Positions 19,289 to 29,543 of a stretch of 42,074 nt of DNA are shown piece by piece. The notes below the pieces were generated by a model. The model saw nothing but the letters and a program-made list of their open reading frames with translations. It was not told the DNA's origin and did not search any database. The translations under genes and the position numbers were made by a program. The DNA comes from Candidatus Accumulibacter adjunctus. Lineage in GTDB: Bacteria > Pseudomonadota > Gammaproteobacteria > Burkholderiales > Rhodocyclaceae. The DNA is taken from contig JFAX01000016.1 of assembly GCA_000585015.1 (NCBI GenBank), positions 41,925 to 83,998 of the forward strand. The letters run 5' to 3'. Positions within the stretch are counted from its first letter, which is position 1; every line of letters begins with the position of its first letter.

Positions 19289-19650
19289 GGTCGCAGGATT
19301 TCGGCGATGCTCAGCAGTTCGACGCGCACCTCCTCGAGCGTCAACGCCGAGGCCTTGGCCGCCACCTCGACCTCGGCATCTTCCAGGCGATTTCGGGCGC
19401 CGCTGATGGTGAAGCCTTGACTGTAGAGCAACTCGCGGATACGTCGAACGAGCAGGACTTCGTGGTGTTGATAGTAACGGCGGTTGCCACGTCGCTTCAC
19501 CGGTCGAAGCTGCGCGAACTCCTGCTCCCAGTAGCGCAGGACATGCGGCTTTACGCCGCAGAGTTCGCTCACCTCACCGATCGTGAAGTAGCGTTTGGCG
19601 GGAATGGCCGGCAACGGCTCCGGAGCCGGATCTCTATGACTCGCTTCCAT
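19285..19650 (-). CDS. MerR-family transcriptional regulator
   Basis: A 121-residue MerR-type protein. The winged helix-turn-helix is at about residues 20-60 ([20 protein letters not shown] with WEQEF and RRGNRRYY), followed by a helical region that would form the dimerisation coil. No cysteine-rich metal-binding loop is seen, so it is not a CueR/MerR metal sensor in the strict sense. It is the standard small MerR gene that follows ihfA in many beta- and gammaproteobacteria; its target genes are not known to me. The start overlaps the end of ihfA by 17 bases, so translation is probably coupled. Confidence 0.88.
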   Translation of the reverse strand: MEASHRDPAPEPLPAIPAKRYFTIGEVSELCGVKPHVLRYWEQEFAQLRPVKRRGNRRYYQHHEVLLVRRIRELLYSQGFTISGARNRLEDAEVEVAAKASALTLEEVRVELLSIAEILRP

Positions 19651-19936
19651 CGTAGGTGTGCTCCACCTCGGCCTTCAGTTTCTGACTGGCGTGGAAGGTC
19701 ACCACCCGCCGTGCGGTGATGGGGATTTCTTCGCCAGTCTTAGGATTTCGACCTGGGCGCTGCGGCTTGTCCCGCAGCTGGAAATTGCCAAACCCGGACA
19801 ACTTGACCCCGTCGCCCCGTTCGAGTGCGTTTCGGATTTCTTCGAAAAACGCCTCGACCATGTCCTTGGCCTCGCGCTTGTTGAGACCGACCTTGTCGAA
19901 CAGCAAGTCGGCCAGTTCCGCCTTGGTCAGCGTCAT
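19634..19936 (-). CDS. ihfA: Integration host factor subunit alpha
   Basis: IhfA pairs with IhfB to form the heterodimer that bends DNA sharply at specific sites, helping recombination, replication and sigma-54 promoters. The 100-residue product aligns from [18 protein letters not shown] with E. coli IhfA, carrying the FGNFQLRDK and [20 protein letters not shown] segments of the DNA-binding arm, including the intercalating proline. I chose the ATG at 19936 over the one at 19942 because GAAGGG sits six bases before the former and directly abuts the latter. It lies 12 bases after pheT, as in E. coli. Confidence 0.96.
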   Translation of the reverse strand: MTLTKAELADLLFDKVGLNKREAKDMVEAFFEEIRNALERGDGVKLSGFGNFQLRDKPQRPGRNPKTGEEIPITARRVVTFHASQKLKAEVEHTYDGSES

Positions 19937-19948
19937 TCCCATCCCTTC

Positions 19949-22324
19949 TCAGACGCGAAGCTGCGCTGCAAACACCTGCCGCAGATAGGCCACCAACTGC
20001 TGCATGGCGGCGTCCACTTCAGCCTCAAGCAAGGTCTTGCGAGTATCTTGCATCACTATGCGGAAGGCAAGGCTTTTCTTGCCAACCTCGACACCGCGCC
20101 CGACGTAGACATCGAACAGCCGAATGTCATTGACGATCGCCGGTCGGTGGGCGCTCAAGGCATCGAGCAGCTCCTGCAACTCGAGCCCGTGGTCGACGAC
20201 GACTGCCATGTCGCGGATGACGACGGGCTGGCGCGAGCCCTCGACGTATTGCGGCAGCCGAGCCTGCAGCACCGGATCGAGGTCGATCTCGAACAGCACC
20301 GGTGGCAGCGGCAACTCGAATTTCTGCTGCCATTGCGGATGCAGTTCGCCGATGCAGCCGATCGCCTGCCCATCGAGCAGAACCCGCGCGCTGCGCCCCG
20401 GGTGCAGGGCCGGGTGCGTGGCCGCTTCGAAGCGAGCAGCAAGCGGCGCGAGCAGAAGTTCCAGATCCCCCTTGACATCGAAGTAGTCAACATTGCGCGT
20501 CGTACAGCCCCACTGTTCCGGCAGCACCGAACCGTAGGCGAGCGCAGCGAGCCGCCATGGCTGGCGAAACCCGGGAACGGGACCACCCAGCGGATCGCGA
20601 AAGAAGCAGCGACCCGTTTCGAAGACACGAACCCGGCTCTGTCGACGTCTGAGGTTCGTCGCCACGTTGGCCAGAAGCCCGCCAAGCAGCGACGAGCGCA
20701 TGACGCTCAACTGACTCGCGATCGGATTGGCCAGCCGGATCAAGTGCTCGTTGCCGGCGAGGTCTCGCTCCCAGGCTTCTTCGACAAAGGCGAAGTTGAT
20801 CACTTCCTGATAGCCACAATCAGTCAGCAACTGCCGCACGCGCGCCACCGGTCGCTCCTGCTCCCGCCGCGGCAGCATCGACAGAGGTGCCCGCGGCAAG
20901 GCCGCAGGGATATTCTCGTAGCCGTGCAGGCGGACGATTTCCTCGATCAGGTCTTCCTCGATCTCGATATCGAAGCGATGACTGGGCGGTGTGACGATGA
21001 AATCCTCTGCATCGCGGACGAATGAAAGCCCCAGTCGACGAAACAGCTCCCCGATGCGTGCGGGCGCGACATCCAGCCCCAGAACCTTGCGCACACGGTG
21101 CGGGCGCAGACGGACAGGGGGCCGCTGCGGCAGGGTGGCCAGCGCATCCGTCACCGGACCGGCGACGCCACCACAGATGTCCAGGACCAGGCGCGTCGCA
21201 CGCTCGAGGGCACGCCGTGTCGCAGCGAAATCAACGCCGCGCTCGAAGCGATGTGCGGCATCCGAAACGAAACCGTAGCGCCGCGCGCGGCCGGCGATCA
21301 CTTTCGGGGCGAAAAACGCAGCTTCCAGGAAGACCTCGGTTGTCGCCGGGGTGATGCCGGTGTCCTCACCCCCCATGATCCCGGCCATCGCCAGCGGTCG
21401 TCGCTCATCGGCAATCAGCAGAATGTCATCCTGCAACTCCACCGCCTGTTCGTTGAGCAGCCTGATCGTCTCGCCCGCCCGCGCCATGCGGGCGTGAATG
21501 GCACCTGCGAGCTGCTGGTTGTCGAAGGCGTGCAGTGGCTGGCCGACTTCGAGCATCACGTAGTTGGTGATGTCGACCAGTGCCGAAATCGGGCGCAGAC
21601 CGCTGCGCTCGAGCCGCCGCCGCATCCACGGCGGCGTCGCAGCCGCCGCGTCCACGCCGGCGATCACCCTGCCGCAGTAGCGTGGGCATGCAGCCGGAGC
21701 GTCGAGGACGATTGCGCGTTGACTGCTGATGCCCGCTGCCACCTCAGCGACCTCGATGTAGCTCGCTGGCGCGCCAGTCAAGGCGGCAACCTCGCGCGCC
21801 ACACCTTCGAGCGACAGGCAGTCCGCCCGGTTGGGAGTCAACTTCAGCGTCAGCAGGCGATCATCGAGATCGAGATGACGGCGGAGATCCTCACCCACCG
21901 GAGCGGCAGGATCCAGGAGCAGCAATCCTGCGGCGTCGTCACTGATGCCAAGTTCCCGTGCCGAGCACAGCATGCCATGGGACTCAACGCCGCGCACCTG
22001 GCTGCTCCTGATCTGCAGGCCGCCGGGAAGCTCGGCGCCGACCAAGGCACAGGGCACCTTGGCGTTCGCCACGGCATTCGGCGCGCCGCAGACGATCTGC
22101 AGCAGATCGCCGGCGCCAACAGCCACCCGGCACAGACGCAGCCGATCGGCGTTCGGATGGGGGTCGGCGCTGATGATCTGCGCGACGACGACGCGGCTGA
22201 AGGCAGGAGCGACGCTTTCTTCCTCTTCCACCTCAAGGCCGGCCATCGTCAGAAGGTGCGAGAACTCCTGACCATGACATGCGGGGTCTACGAAACTGCG
22301 TAGCCAGGATTCAGAGAATTTCAT
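19949..22324 (-). CDS. pheT: Phenylalanyl-tRNA synthetase beta subunit
   Basis: PheT is the large subunit of the alpha2-beta2 enzyme that charges tRNA-Phe. The 791-residue product has the N-terminal MKFSESWLRSFV, a tRNA-binding OB fold at about 39-148 (VVVAQIISADPHPNADRLRL), the B3/B4 editing region, the B5 domain and a C-terminal FDX-ACB anticodon-binding domain (about 695-791). The ATG at 22324 matches the family start; the longer frame to 22465 is an artefact within the end of pheS. It lies 28 bases after pheS and 12 before ihfA. Confidence 0.97.
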   Translation of the reverse strand: MKFSESWLRSFVDPACHGQEFSHLLTMAGLEVEEEESVAPAFSRVVVAQIISADPHPNADRLRLCRVAVGAGDLLQIVCGAPNAVANAKVPCALVGAELPGGLQIRSSQVRGVESHGMLCSARELGISDDAAGLLLLDPAAPVGEDLRRHLDLDDRLLTLKLTPNRADCLSLEGVAREVAALTGAPASYIEVAEVAAGISSQRAIVLDAPAACPRYCGRVIAGVDAAAATPPWMRRRLERSGLRPISALVDITNYVMLEVGQPLHAFDNQQLAGAIHARMARAGETIRLLNEQAVELQDDILLIADERRPLAMAGIMGGEDTGITPATTEVFLEAAFFAPKVIAGRARRYGFVSDAAHRFERGVDFAATRRALERATRLVLDICGGVAGPVTDALATLPQRPPVRLRPHRVRKVLGLDVAPARIGELFRRLGLSFVRDAEDFIVTPPSHRFDIEIEEDLIEEIVRLHGYENIPAALPRAPLSMLPRREQERPVARVRQLLTDCGYQEVINFAFVEEAWERDLAGNEHLIRLANPIASQLSVMRSSLLGGLLANVATNLRRRQSRVRVFETGRCFFRDPLGGPVPGFRQPWRLAALAYGSVLPEQWGCTTRNVDYFDVKGDLELLLAPLAARFEAATHPALHPGRSARVLLDGQAIGCIGELHPQWQQKFELPLPPVLFEIDLDPVLQARLPQYVEGSRQPVVIRDMAVVVDHGLELQELLDALSAHRPAIVNDIRLFDVYVGRGVEVGKKSLAFRIVMQDTRKTLLEAEVDAAMQQLVAYLRQVFAAQLRV

Positions 22325-22352
22325 GCCCAGTCGCGGTGAGAAGCGGTCGCCA

Positions 22353-23402
<1,050 letters not shown>

Positions 23403-23408
23403 TCACCG

Positions 23409-23431
23409 AAAAAAGGAGGCTCACGCCTCCT
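23409..23431 (-). terminator. Terminator or attenuator hairpin in front of pheS
   Basis: On the minus strand AGGAGGC (23431-23425) and GCCTCCT (23420-23414) form a perfect seven-pair stem around a GTGA loop, followed by TTTTTT. It lies 21 bases after the rplT stop codon and ends nine bases before the pheS ATG, with the pheS ribosome site immediately after the T-run. Confidence 0.85.
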
Positions 23432-23451
23432 CTACCGCGATTCGTCGGGCC

Positions 23452-23811
23452 TTAGGGGGCAAGCCGGGCCTTGGCCTCGGCAGCGAGGGCAGCAAAAGCC
23501 GGCTTGTCGAACACGGCCAGATCAGCCAGGACCTTGCGATCCACCTCCACCTGCGCCTTCTTCAGGCCATTCATGAAGGTACTGTATTTCATGCCGAGTT
23601 CCCTGGCAGCCGCGTTGATGCGCGCAATCCAGAGGCTGCGGAACTGGCGCTTCCGCTGCCGACGGTCACGGTAGGCATACTGGCCTGCCTTCATCACCGC
23701 CTGTTTGGCGACACGATAGACGTTCTTGCGACGACCGCGATAGCCCTTGGCCAGGGCGAGAATCTTCTTGTGGCGCGCGTGCGCCGTTACACCACGCTTG
23801 ACTCGAGGCAT
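23452..23811 (-). CDS. rplT: 50S ribosomal protein L20
   Basis: L20 is an early assembly protein of the large subunit and, in E. coli, the translational repressor of rpmI-rplT. The 119-residue length is normal, with the highly basic N-terminal arm [40 protein letters not shown], and the globular domain with [20 protein letters not shown]. It lies 11 bases after rpmI and is followed by a strong terminator hairpin. Confidence 0.98.
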   Translation of the reverse strand: MPRVKRGVTAHARHKKILALAKGYRGRRKNVYRVAKQAVMKAGQYAYRDRRQRKRQFRSLWIARINAAARELGMKYSTFMNGLKKAQVEVDRKVLADLAVFDKPAFAALAAEAKARLAP

Positions 23812-23822
23812 CGTCTATCTCC

Positions 23823-24020
23823 TTAGGCGTACGGCATCATGGCACGCACCACAGCCTTGTCAGAGGCGTGCACAGCGGTCATGCCGCGCAACTGGCGCTT
23901 GGTCTTGGTGTCCTTCTTCGTCAGGATGTGGCGCTTGTAGGCAAACGAGCGCTTGATGCGACCGCTCGGACTGATCTTGAAGCGTTTTTTCGCTCCTGTC
24001 TTGGTTTTCATCTTGGGCAT
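23823..24020 (-). CDS. rpmI: 50S ribosomal protein L35
   Basis: A 65-residue basic protein starting [15 protein letters not shown] and ending with [14 protein letters not shown], the standard L35 pattern; it sits on the large subunit. AAGAGGAGC precedes the ATG. The leader between infC and this gene contains two strong hairpins, described separately, which may be where L20 acts. Confidence 0.97.
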   Translation of the reverse strand: MPKMKTKTGAKKRFKISPSGRIKRSFAYKRHILTKKDTKTKRQLRGMTAVHASDKAVVRAMMPYA

Positions 24021-24053
24021 TGAATGCTCCTCTTAATGACATGTTGCCAGGTG

Positions 24054-24125
24054 GCTTCCGACGGAAGCTCTTCGAACCCGGCCCCACTTCTCCACACTGC
24101 ACGGCCCTTCGGGCCGGACGCAGTG
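24054..24125 (-). promoter_or_regulatory. Paired hairpins in the rpmI leader
   Basis: One hairpin spans 24095-24125: CACTGC pairs with GCAGTG, then after a small internal loop CGGCCC pairs with GGGCCG around a three-base loop. A second spans 24054-24068 (GCTTCC/GGAAGC, three-base loop). Both lie between the infC stop and the rpmI ribosome site, where L20 autoregulation acts in other proteobacteria. Structures seen; role inferred. Confidence 0.5.
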
Positions 24126-24136
24126 GTTCCTGCAAT

Positions 24137-24658
24137 CTAACGCTTCTTGTTCGGCGTCAGGACCATCACCATCTGTCGCCCTTCCATCTTCGGCATCTGC
24201 TCGACCAGTGCCAGCTCCTGCAGATCCGCCCTGATGCGCTCGATCTGCCGCATGCCGATATCCTGATGCGCCATTTCCCGGCCACGGAACCGCAGCGTGA
24301 CCTTGACCTTGTCCTCTTCCTCGAGGAAACGCGTCATGTTGCGCAGCTTGATCTGGTAGTCGTTTTCATCGGTACCCGGACGCAGCTTCACTTCCTTCAC
24401 CTGCACCTGCTTCTGCTTGAGCTTCTGCTCGTGCTGACGCTTCTGCTCCTGGTACTTGAACTTGCCAAAATCGACGATCCGGCAAACCGGTGGCTGCGCC
24501 ATCGGCGCGATCTCGACCAAGTCGACGCCAGCATCTTCGGCAAGCGCCAGAGCCGCCCTGACGCTCATGATTCCCAACTGTTCGCCGTCTGCACCGATCA
24601 GCCGGACTTCCGGGGCGTTGATTTCCTCGTTGACGCGTTGCGCTTTTTGCAGTGCGAT
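24137..24658 (-). CDS. infC: Translation initiation factor IF-3, AUC start
   Basis: IF-3 binds the 30S subunit and rejects non-canonical start codons and wrong initiator tRNAs. The 173-residue product starts [20 protein letters not shown] and contains [33 protein letters not shown] and [22 protein letters not shown] stands seven bases before an ATC codon at 24658-24656, exactly where the family starts. No ATG lies near, and the only in-frame upstream initiator, a TTG at 24688, overlaps the thrS stop. infC genes commonly start at AUU, AUC or AUA, which lets IF-3 repress its own synthesis. It lies 26 bases after thrS. Confidence 0.96.
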   Translation of the reverse strand: MALQKAQRVNEEINAPEVRLIGADGEQLGIMSVRAALALAEDAGVDLVEIAPMAQPPVCRIVDFGKFKYQEQKRQHEQKLKQKQVQVKEVKLRPGTDENDYQIKLRNMTRFLEEEDKVKVTLRFRGREMAHQDIGMRQIERIRADLQELALVEQMPKMEGRQMVMVLTPNKKR

Positions 24659-24684
24659 GGTTCCACTCCTTCTTCCGACAAAAG

Positions 24685-26601
24685 TCAAGCCGTGCCACTG
24701 CGCGCGGCAACTTCCTCAAGAAGCCGCCCAGTCAGAGCCTCGAGCGTCATCTGCCCGAGATCCCGCCCCCCGCGCGTGCGCACGGCCACCAGATTGGCTG
24801 CCACCTCTTTGTCGCCAACGACGACCTGATACGGCAGCTTGTTCATGCTATGTTCTCGTATTTTATAGGTAATTTTTTCGTTGCGCAAATCCGCCTCGAC
24901 ACGGAGCCCGGCAGCGCGCAACGCCGCCGCCACCTGCCTTGCATAGTCGCCCTGCTTCTCGGAAATATTCAGCACCACCGCCTGCATCGGCGACAGCCAG
25001 AGCGGCATGGCGCCGGCATAATGCTCGACGAGAATCCCGATGAAGCGATCGAGCGATCCGAGGATCGCCCGGTGCAGCATGACCGGAATCTGGCGCTCGT
25101 TGTTTTCGCCAACGTAGTGCGCCTCAAGGCGCTGCGGCAAGGCGAAGTCCAGTTGCAGCGTGCCACACTGCCAGACGCGTCCAAGGCAGTCCTTGAGCGA
25201 AAACTCGATCTTCGGCCCGTAGAATGCGCCTTCTCCCGGCTGCAGGTCGTAGGCCAGCGCCTTCGCCGCCAGAGCCTCGGCCAGCGCGGCTTCCGCCCTG
25301 TCCCATGCCTCGTCGGAACCGATCCGTTTCGCTGGCCGTGTGGACAGCTTGACGAGAATCTCCGTGAATCCGAAATCGGCATAGATCCGCTGCAACAGGT
25401 CGATGAACGCCGCGGTTTCCGGCAACACCTGCTGTTCCGTACAGAATATGTGTGCGTCATCCTGCACGAAGGCGCGCACGCGCATGATGCCGTGCAGGGC
25501 ACCCGATGGCTCGTTGCGATGACAGGAACCGAACTCGGCCAACCGCATCGGCAGGTCACGGTAGCTGCGCAGCCCCTGGTTGAAGATCTGGATGTGCCCG
25601 GGACAGTTCATCGGCTTGATCGCGTAGTCGCGGTTCTCGGAAGCGGTCGTGAACATGTTCTCCGCGTAGTTCTGCCAGTGCCCCGATCGTTCCCAGAGCG
25701 ACCGATCCATGATCATCGGCGTCTTCACTTCACAATAGCCGTTCTCCCCCAGAACCCGCCGAATGTACTGCTCGACTTCCTGCCAGATGGTCCAACCCTT
25801 CGGGTGCCAGAAGACCATCCCTGGCGCCTCGTCCTGCAGGTGGAACAGGTCCAGTTGCCGCCCCAGCTTGCGATGATCGCGTTTCTCGGCCTCTTCGAGC
25901 ATGTGCAGGTAGGCATCCTGGTCTTCCTTCCTGATCCAGGCGGTGCCGTAGATCCGCTGCAGCTGCTCGTTGCGATGATCCCCGCGCCAATACGCGCCAG
26001 CCAGCTTCATCAGCTTGAAGACCTTCAGCCGCCCGGTCGACGGTACGTGCGGCCCGCGGCAGAGGTCGACGAAGTCCCCTTCGCGATAGAGCGAGACGAC
26101 CTGATCCGCCGGTATCGCATCGATCAGCTCCGCCTTGTAGTGCTCGCCAATCGACTTGAAGAACGCGACAGCCTGATCACGCGGCCAGACCTCCCTCTGA
26201 ACCGGCAGGTCACGGCGCGCCAAGTCGCTCATCCGCCGCTCGATCGCGGCCAGATCATCAAGCGTGAACGGACGCTCGAATGCGAAATCGTAGTAAAAGC
26301 CGTTCTCGATGACGGGGCCGATAGTCACCTGCGCCGAGGGAAAGAGTTCCTTCACCGCATAGGCCATCAGATGCGCGGTCGAGTGGCGAATGACTTCGAG
26401 TCCCTCGGCATCCCTGTCGGTGACGATCCCCAACTGAACATCGCTGCTGATCAGGTACGACGTATCCACCAGCCGGCCATCCACCTTGCCCGCCAAGGCG
26501 GCCCGCGCCAGACCGGAGCCAATCGCCTGCGCAACCTCGACAACCGTCACCGGCTGCGCGAAATCCCGTTGCGATCCATCGGGCAGTGTGACCACCGGCA
26601 T
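24685..26601 (-). CDS. thrS: Threonyl-tRNA synthetase
   Basis: ThrRS charges tRNA-Thr and edits mischarged Ser-tRNA. The 638-residue product has the N-terminal TGS domain (1-61, [14 protein letters not shown]), the editing domain with H73 and H77 in [10 protein letters not shown], the class II catalytic core ([47 protein letters not shown]) and the C-terminal anticodon-binding domain. The ATG at 26601 has GAGGTG upstream and fits the family start. It is first in the operon, behind a long structured leader. Confidence 0.98.
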   Translation of the reverse strand: MPVVTLPDGSQRDFAQPVTVVEVAQAIGSGLARAALAGKVDGRLVDTSYLISSDVQLGIVTDRDAEGLEVIRHSTAHLMAYAVKELFPSAQVTIGPVIENGFYYDFAFERPFTLDDLAAIERRMSDLARRDLPVQREVWPRDQAVAFFKSIGEHYKAELIDAIPADQVVSLYREGDFVDLCRGPHVPSTGRLKVFKLMKLAGAYWRGDHRNEQLQRIYGTAWIRKEDQDAYLHMLEEAEKRDHRKLGRQLDLFHLQDEAPGMVFWHPKGWTIWQEVEQYIRRVLGENGYCEVKTPMIMDRSLWERSGHWQNYAENMFTTASENRDYAIKPMNCPGHIQIFNQGLRSYRDLPMRLAEFGSCHRNEPSGALHGIMRVRAFVQDDAHIFCTEQQVLPETAAFIDLLQRIYADFGFTEILVKLSTRPAKRIGSDEAWDRAEAALAEALAAKALAYDLQPGEGAFYGPKIEFSLKDCLGRVWQCGTLQLDFALPQRLEAHYVGENNERQIPVMLHRAILGSLDRFIGILVEHYAGAMPLWLSPMQAVVLNISEKQGDYARQVAAALRAAGLRVEADLRNEKITYKIREHSMNKLPYQVVVGDKEVAANLVAVRTRGGRDLGQMTLEALTGRLLEEVAARSGTA

Positions 26602-27012
26602 ATTGCACCTCAGAAGAAAAAGATGGCGAAGCCGGAGCGCCGCTCTGGCTTGTGAGTGCACTGCAGGCGCGCACCCGAAGACTCGCAACAACCGCCACGA
26701 CGCCCTGCCACAGGGTGGTTGGCGAACAGCAGGCAGGCGACCGCTCGGCCGGCGGTACCCACCCAGTCGCGAGTTGCGGCCGAGTCGTCCGCGAATTTCC
26801 CGGAACGGCCTTGCGCCCGGATTCTAGCACGCCCGCTTCGGGCAGCGAAAAAACCGGCGCCGCACAGCGACACTCCGCTGCAGCTGATGCACCCGGAACA
26901 GCATTTCGGCACCAGGTTACGGATCCGCGCCCGCATCTTTCCTGGCGCACGCCTCCACCGCACTCCTGGCGTGGTGCGCCGGCATCCCGGTTGCGGCCAA
27001 CCCGCAGCATGA
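26602..27012. other. Long leader and spacer between hisC and thrS
   Basis: This 411-base stretch lies after hisC and before thrS, both on the minus strand. It holds the hairpin next to thrS (listed), a CCCTG/CAGGG hairpin near 26712-26724, a possible thrS -10 (TAGAAT on the minus strand, 26826-26821, with only a weak TTCGCT 17 bases upstream), and a bulged inverted repeat at 26944-26980 just after hisC that could end its transcript although it lacks a T-tract. No gene is supported. Confidence 0.5.
26615..26651 (-). promoter_or_regulatory. Hairpin with T-rich tail in the thrS leader
   Basis: On the minus strand AAGCCAGAGC (26651-26642) pairs with GCTCCGGCTT (26638-26629) over ten positions, apart from one A-C mismatch, around a GGC loop. 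It is followed after CGCCA by TCTTTTTCTTCT and then the thrS ribosome site. It could be a weak attenuator or part of an autoregulatory operator; E. coli thrS is autoregulated through a structured leader. Confidence 0.45.
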
Positions 27013-28095
27013 TCAACACGCCGCGAGCAGTTCCCGCAAAGCCTGCAACAGCACGGCACACTGCTCATCGCTGCCAATCGTGATGCGCAGGTACTGTTCG
27101 ATTCGCGGCAGCGGGAAATGGCGAACGATGATGCCCCGTTGCCGGAGTCGCGCCGCGAGTTCGCCGGCATCGTGCTGCGGGTGGCGAACGAAGACGAAGT
27201 TGGCGGCCGACGGCAGGACGCTGAAGCCAAGCAGCAACAGCGCCTCGCGCAACGCTTCGCGACTGCGGATGACCGCCCGCCGGGTCGTCTCGAAGTAGTC
27301 TTCGTCGGCGATGGCAGCAACTGCCCCGACGATCGCCAGACGATCGAGCGGATAGGAGTTGAAGCTGTTCTTGACGCGTTCGAGCGCTTCGATGAGATGT
27401 CTCTGGCCAATGGCGTAACCGACGCGCAGCCCGGCGAGCGAACGCGATTTGGAGAGCGTGTGCACGACCAGCAGGTTGGGATGTCGATCGACGAGGGCCA
27501 CTGCCGACTCGCCACCGAAGTCCACGTATGCTTCGTCGACGACGACCACCGACTGCCGATGCCTGAGCAGCAGTTGCTCGATCGCCACCAGCGGCAGCAG
27601 GCAGCCGGTGGGGGCATTCGGGTTCGGGAAGATGATGCCCCCGTTTGCCGCCGCATAGTCCTCGACGCGGATGCGAAAGTCTTCGCTCAGCGGTATGGTC
27701 AGGTAGGTGATCCCGTACAGAGCACAATAGACTGGGTAAAAGCTGTAGGTGATGTCGGGGAAGAGGATCGGCAGCTCGTGCCTGAGCAGAGCCATGAAGG
27801 CGAGCGCCAGCACTTCGTCGGAACCATTGCCGACGAATACCTGCTCGCTGCCGACGCCGAACCTGCCGTGAAGAGTGGCGATCGCTGCTCGCAGCCGCTC
27901 GGCATTGGGGTCGGGATAAAGCCGCAGCGAAGCACCGTCGGCAGCCAGTTCCCCGGCAATCGCCGCCACCACGTGTGGCGATGGCGGATAGGGGTTCTCG
28001 TTGGTGTTCAGCTTGACGAGTTGCGGCAATCTCGGCTGCTCGCCGGGAACGTAGGGCGTCAAGCGATGAACGACGGAGCTCCAGTAGCGGCTCAT
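27013..28095 (-). CDS. hisC: Histidinol-phosphate aminotransferase
   Basis: HisC converts imidazole-acetol phosphate to histidinol phosphate using glutamate, the seventh step to histidine. The 360-residue fold-type I PLP protein has [13 protein letters not shown] (28-40), [12 protein letters not shown] (89-100), PNPNAPTG (157-164), [10 protein letters not shown] (184-193) with D187, and the Schiff-base lysine K216 in [15 protein letters not shown]. The gene is on the opposite strand from the rest of the his genes, diverging from hisB. hisG and hisD are not in the window. A role in aromatic transamination as well is possible for this family. Confidence 0.93.
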   Translation of the reverse strand: MSRYWSSVVHRLTPYVPGEQPRLPQLVKLNTNENPYPPSPHVVAAIAGELAADGASLRLYPDPNAERLRAAIATLHGRFGVGSEQVFVGNGSDEVLALAFMALLRHELPILFPDITYSFYPVYCALYGITYLTIPLSEDFRIRVEDYAAANGGIIFPNPNAPTGCLLPLVAIEQLLLRHRQSVVVVDEAYVDFGGESAVALVDRHPNLLVVHTLSKSRSLAGLRVGYAIGQRHLIEALERVKNSFNSYPLDRLAIVGAVAAIADEDYFETTRRAVIRSREALREALLLLGFSVLPSAANFVFVRHPQHDAGELAARLRQRGIIVRHFPLPRIEQYLRITIGSDEQCAVLLQALRELLAAC

Positions 28096-28115
28096 GAAAG
28101 GCTGCTCGGCTAGGG

Positions 28116-28142
28116 TTCACGGAAAGCGCAAGATGTTATCAT
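28116..28142 (+). promoter_or_regulatory. Possible promoter of the hisB operon
   Basis: TTCACG (28116-28121) and TATCAT (28137-28142) are 15 bases apart. TGT before the second box makes it an extended -10, which tolerates a poor -35. Transcription would begin about 100 bases before the hisB start. No His-rich leader peptide is seen in the gap. Confidence 0.4.
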
Positions 28143-28248
28143 GCGCCCCTGTCGATCAGCGGACGATTGCCGATGGTCGCTGGCGCCTGGCAGCCTCATG
28201 CCGAGCGCACTCGTCAACACCCGACATGCCTCAGGCAATGGTATCGCG

Positions 28249-28836
28249 ATGCGGCAAGCAGAAGTTTCCAGGCACACGCTCGAAACCCGGGTCGATGTCC
28301 GGCTGGATCTCGACGGCAGCGGGCGCGGCAGTTTCGCCACCGGCGTTCCCTTCCTTGACCACATGCTCGAGCAGATCTCGCGCCACGGGCTGATCGACCT
28401 CGACATCGCCGCCAGTGGCGACCTGCACATCGATGCTCACCACACGGTTGAGGATATCGGCATCACACTGGGCCAGGCGCTGGCGCGCGCACTGGGCGAG
28501 AAGCGTGGCCTGCGTCGCTATGGTCATGCCTATGTGCCGCTCGACGAAGCCCTGTCACGCGTGGTCGTCGATCTCTCCGGGCGGCCCGGCCTGTCCTTCC
28601 ATGTCGGGTTCGTACGGCCGATGATCGGCAGCTTCGACGTGGACCTGATCCGCGAGTTCTTTCAGGGCCTCGTGAACCACGCCGCGCTGACCCTGCACAT
28701 CGACAACCTGCGCGGCGACAACGCCCACCATCAGGCAGAAACAGTGTTCAAGGCCTTTGCTCGTGCGCTGCGAATGGCGGCGGAAGAGGACCCGCGCACC
28801 GCCGGCAGCGTTCCCTCGAGCAAAGGCTCGCTGTGA
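28249..28836 (+). CDS. hisB: Imidazoleglycerol-phosphate dehydratase
   Basis: HisB dehydrates imidazole glycerol phosphate to imidazole acetol phosphate, a manganese-dependent step. The 195-residue product is the monofunctional form, without the histidinol-phosphatase domain of the E. coli enzyme. Metal-binding His clusters are seen in [14 protein letters not shown] and [10 protein letters not shown], and again in the repeat half ([29 protein letters not shown]). The ATG at 28249 ([13 protein letters not shown]) fits the family; the frame upstream does not. Its stop overlaps the hisH start (TGATG). Confidence 0.96.
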   Translation: MRQAEVSRHTLETRVDVRLDLDGSGRGSFATGVPFLDHMLEQISRHGLIDLDIAASGDLHIDAHHTVEDIGITLGQALARALGEKRGLRRYGHAYVPLDEALSRVVVDLSGRPGLSFHVGFVRPMIGSFDVDLIREFFQGLVNHAALTLHIDNLRGDNAHHQAETVFKAFARALRMAAEEDPRTAGSVPSSKGSL

Positions 28837-29495
28837 TGGCGAATGGCGCCAGGCAGTCCGGCGCGATCGTGGTCGTCGATTACGGCATGGGAAACCTGCG
28901 CTCGGTGTGGCAGGCTCTCGTGCGTGTCGCCAACGGCCGCGAGGTGCTCGTCTCGGCCAATCCGGACGTGGTCCTGGCCGCCGAGCGCGTCGTCTTTCCC
29001 GGCCAGGGAGCGATGCCCGACTGCATGCGCGAGATCGACCAGCGCGGCTTGCGGGCGGCCGTTCTCGATGCCGCTCGCAACAAGCCCTTTCTCGGTATCT
29101 GCATCGGGCAGCAGATGCTCTTCGAGCACAGCGACGAGGGCGACGTGCCGGGACTCGGCATCCTGGCTGGGCGCGTCAGGCGCTTCCCGACGGCCGGCAT
29201 GGTCGACCAGGCGGGAGCGCGGCTCAAGGTACCGCACATGGGGTGGAACGAAGTCTGGCAGAAGGGTGGGCATCCGCTGTGGACCGGAATCGCCGACGGC
29301 ACCCGGTTCTATTTCGTGCACAGCTACTTCGTTGAACCCGCAGATACGGCATGTGTCGCGGCAACCACTCATCATGGCATCCACTTTACCAGCGTCGTCG
29401 CACGGGATAACATCTTCGCTCTGCAGTGCCATCCGGAAAAGAGCTCACCGGCCGGGCTCGTCATGCTGGCGAACTTTCTTGCCTGGAAACCCTGA
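28836..29495 (+). CDS. hisH: Imidazole glycerol phosphate synthase, glutamine amidotransferase subunit
   Basis: HisH releases ammonia from glutamine and channels it to HisF for imidazole ring closure. The 219-residue class I amidotransferase has YGMGNLRSV near its N-terminus, the nucleophile C89 in FLGICIGQQMLFE, and the rest of the triad H199 and E201 in ALQCHPEKS. The oxyanion-strand region near VPHMGWNEV is typical. Translation is probably coupled to hisB through the shared TGATG. Confidence 0.96.
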   Translation: MANGARQSGAIVVVDYGMGNLRSVWQALVRVANGREVLVSANPDVVLAAERVVFPGQGAMPDCMREIDQRGLRAAVLDAARNKPFLGICIGQQMLFEHSDEGDVPGLGILAGRVRRFPTAGMVDQAGARLKVPHMGWNEVWQKGGHPLWTGIADGTRFYFVHSYFVEPADTACVAATTHHGIHFTSVVARDNIFALQCHPEKSSPAGLVMLANFLAWKP

Positions 29496-29543
29496 TCGAG
29501 CCGCCGTGTCTGAATTGTACCAACTCATTCTCTTGTCTCCGCC

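Noticed and set aside
24652-26655. A 667-codon plus-strand frame opposite thrS
   Set aside because: Antisense shadow; the minus strand encodes a complete ThrRS. The same reasoning removes the long frames opposite pheT, pheS, degS-like and the MFS gene.
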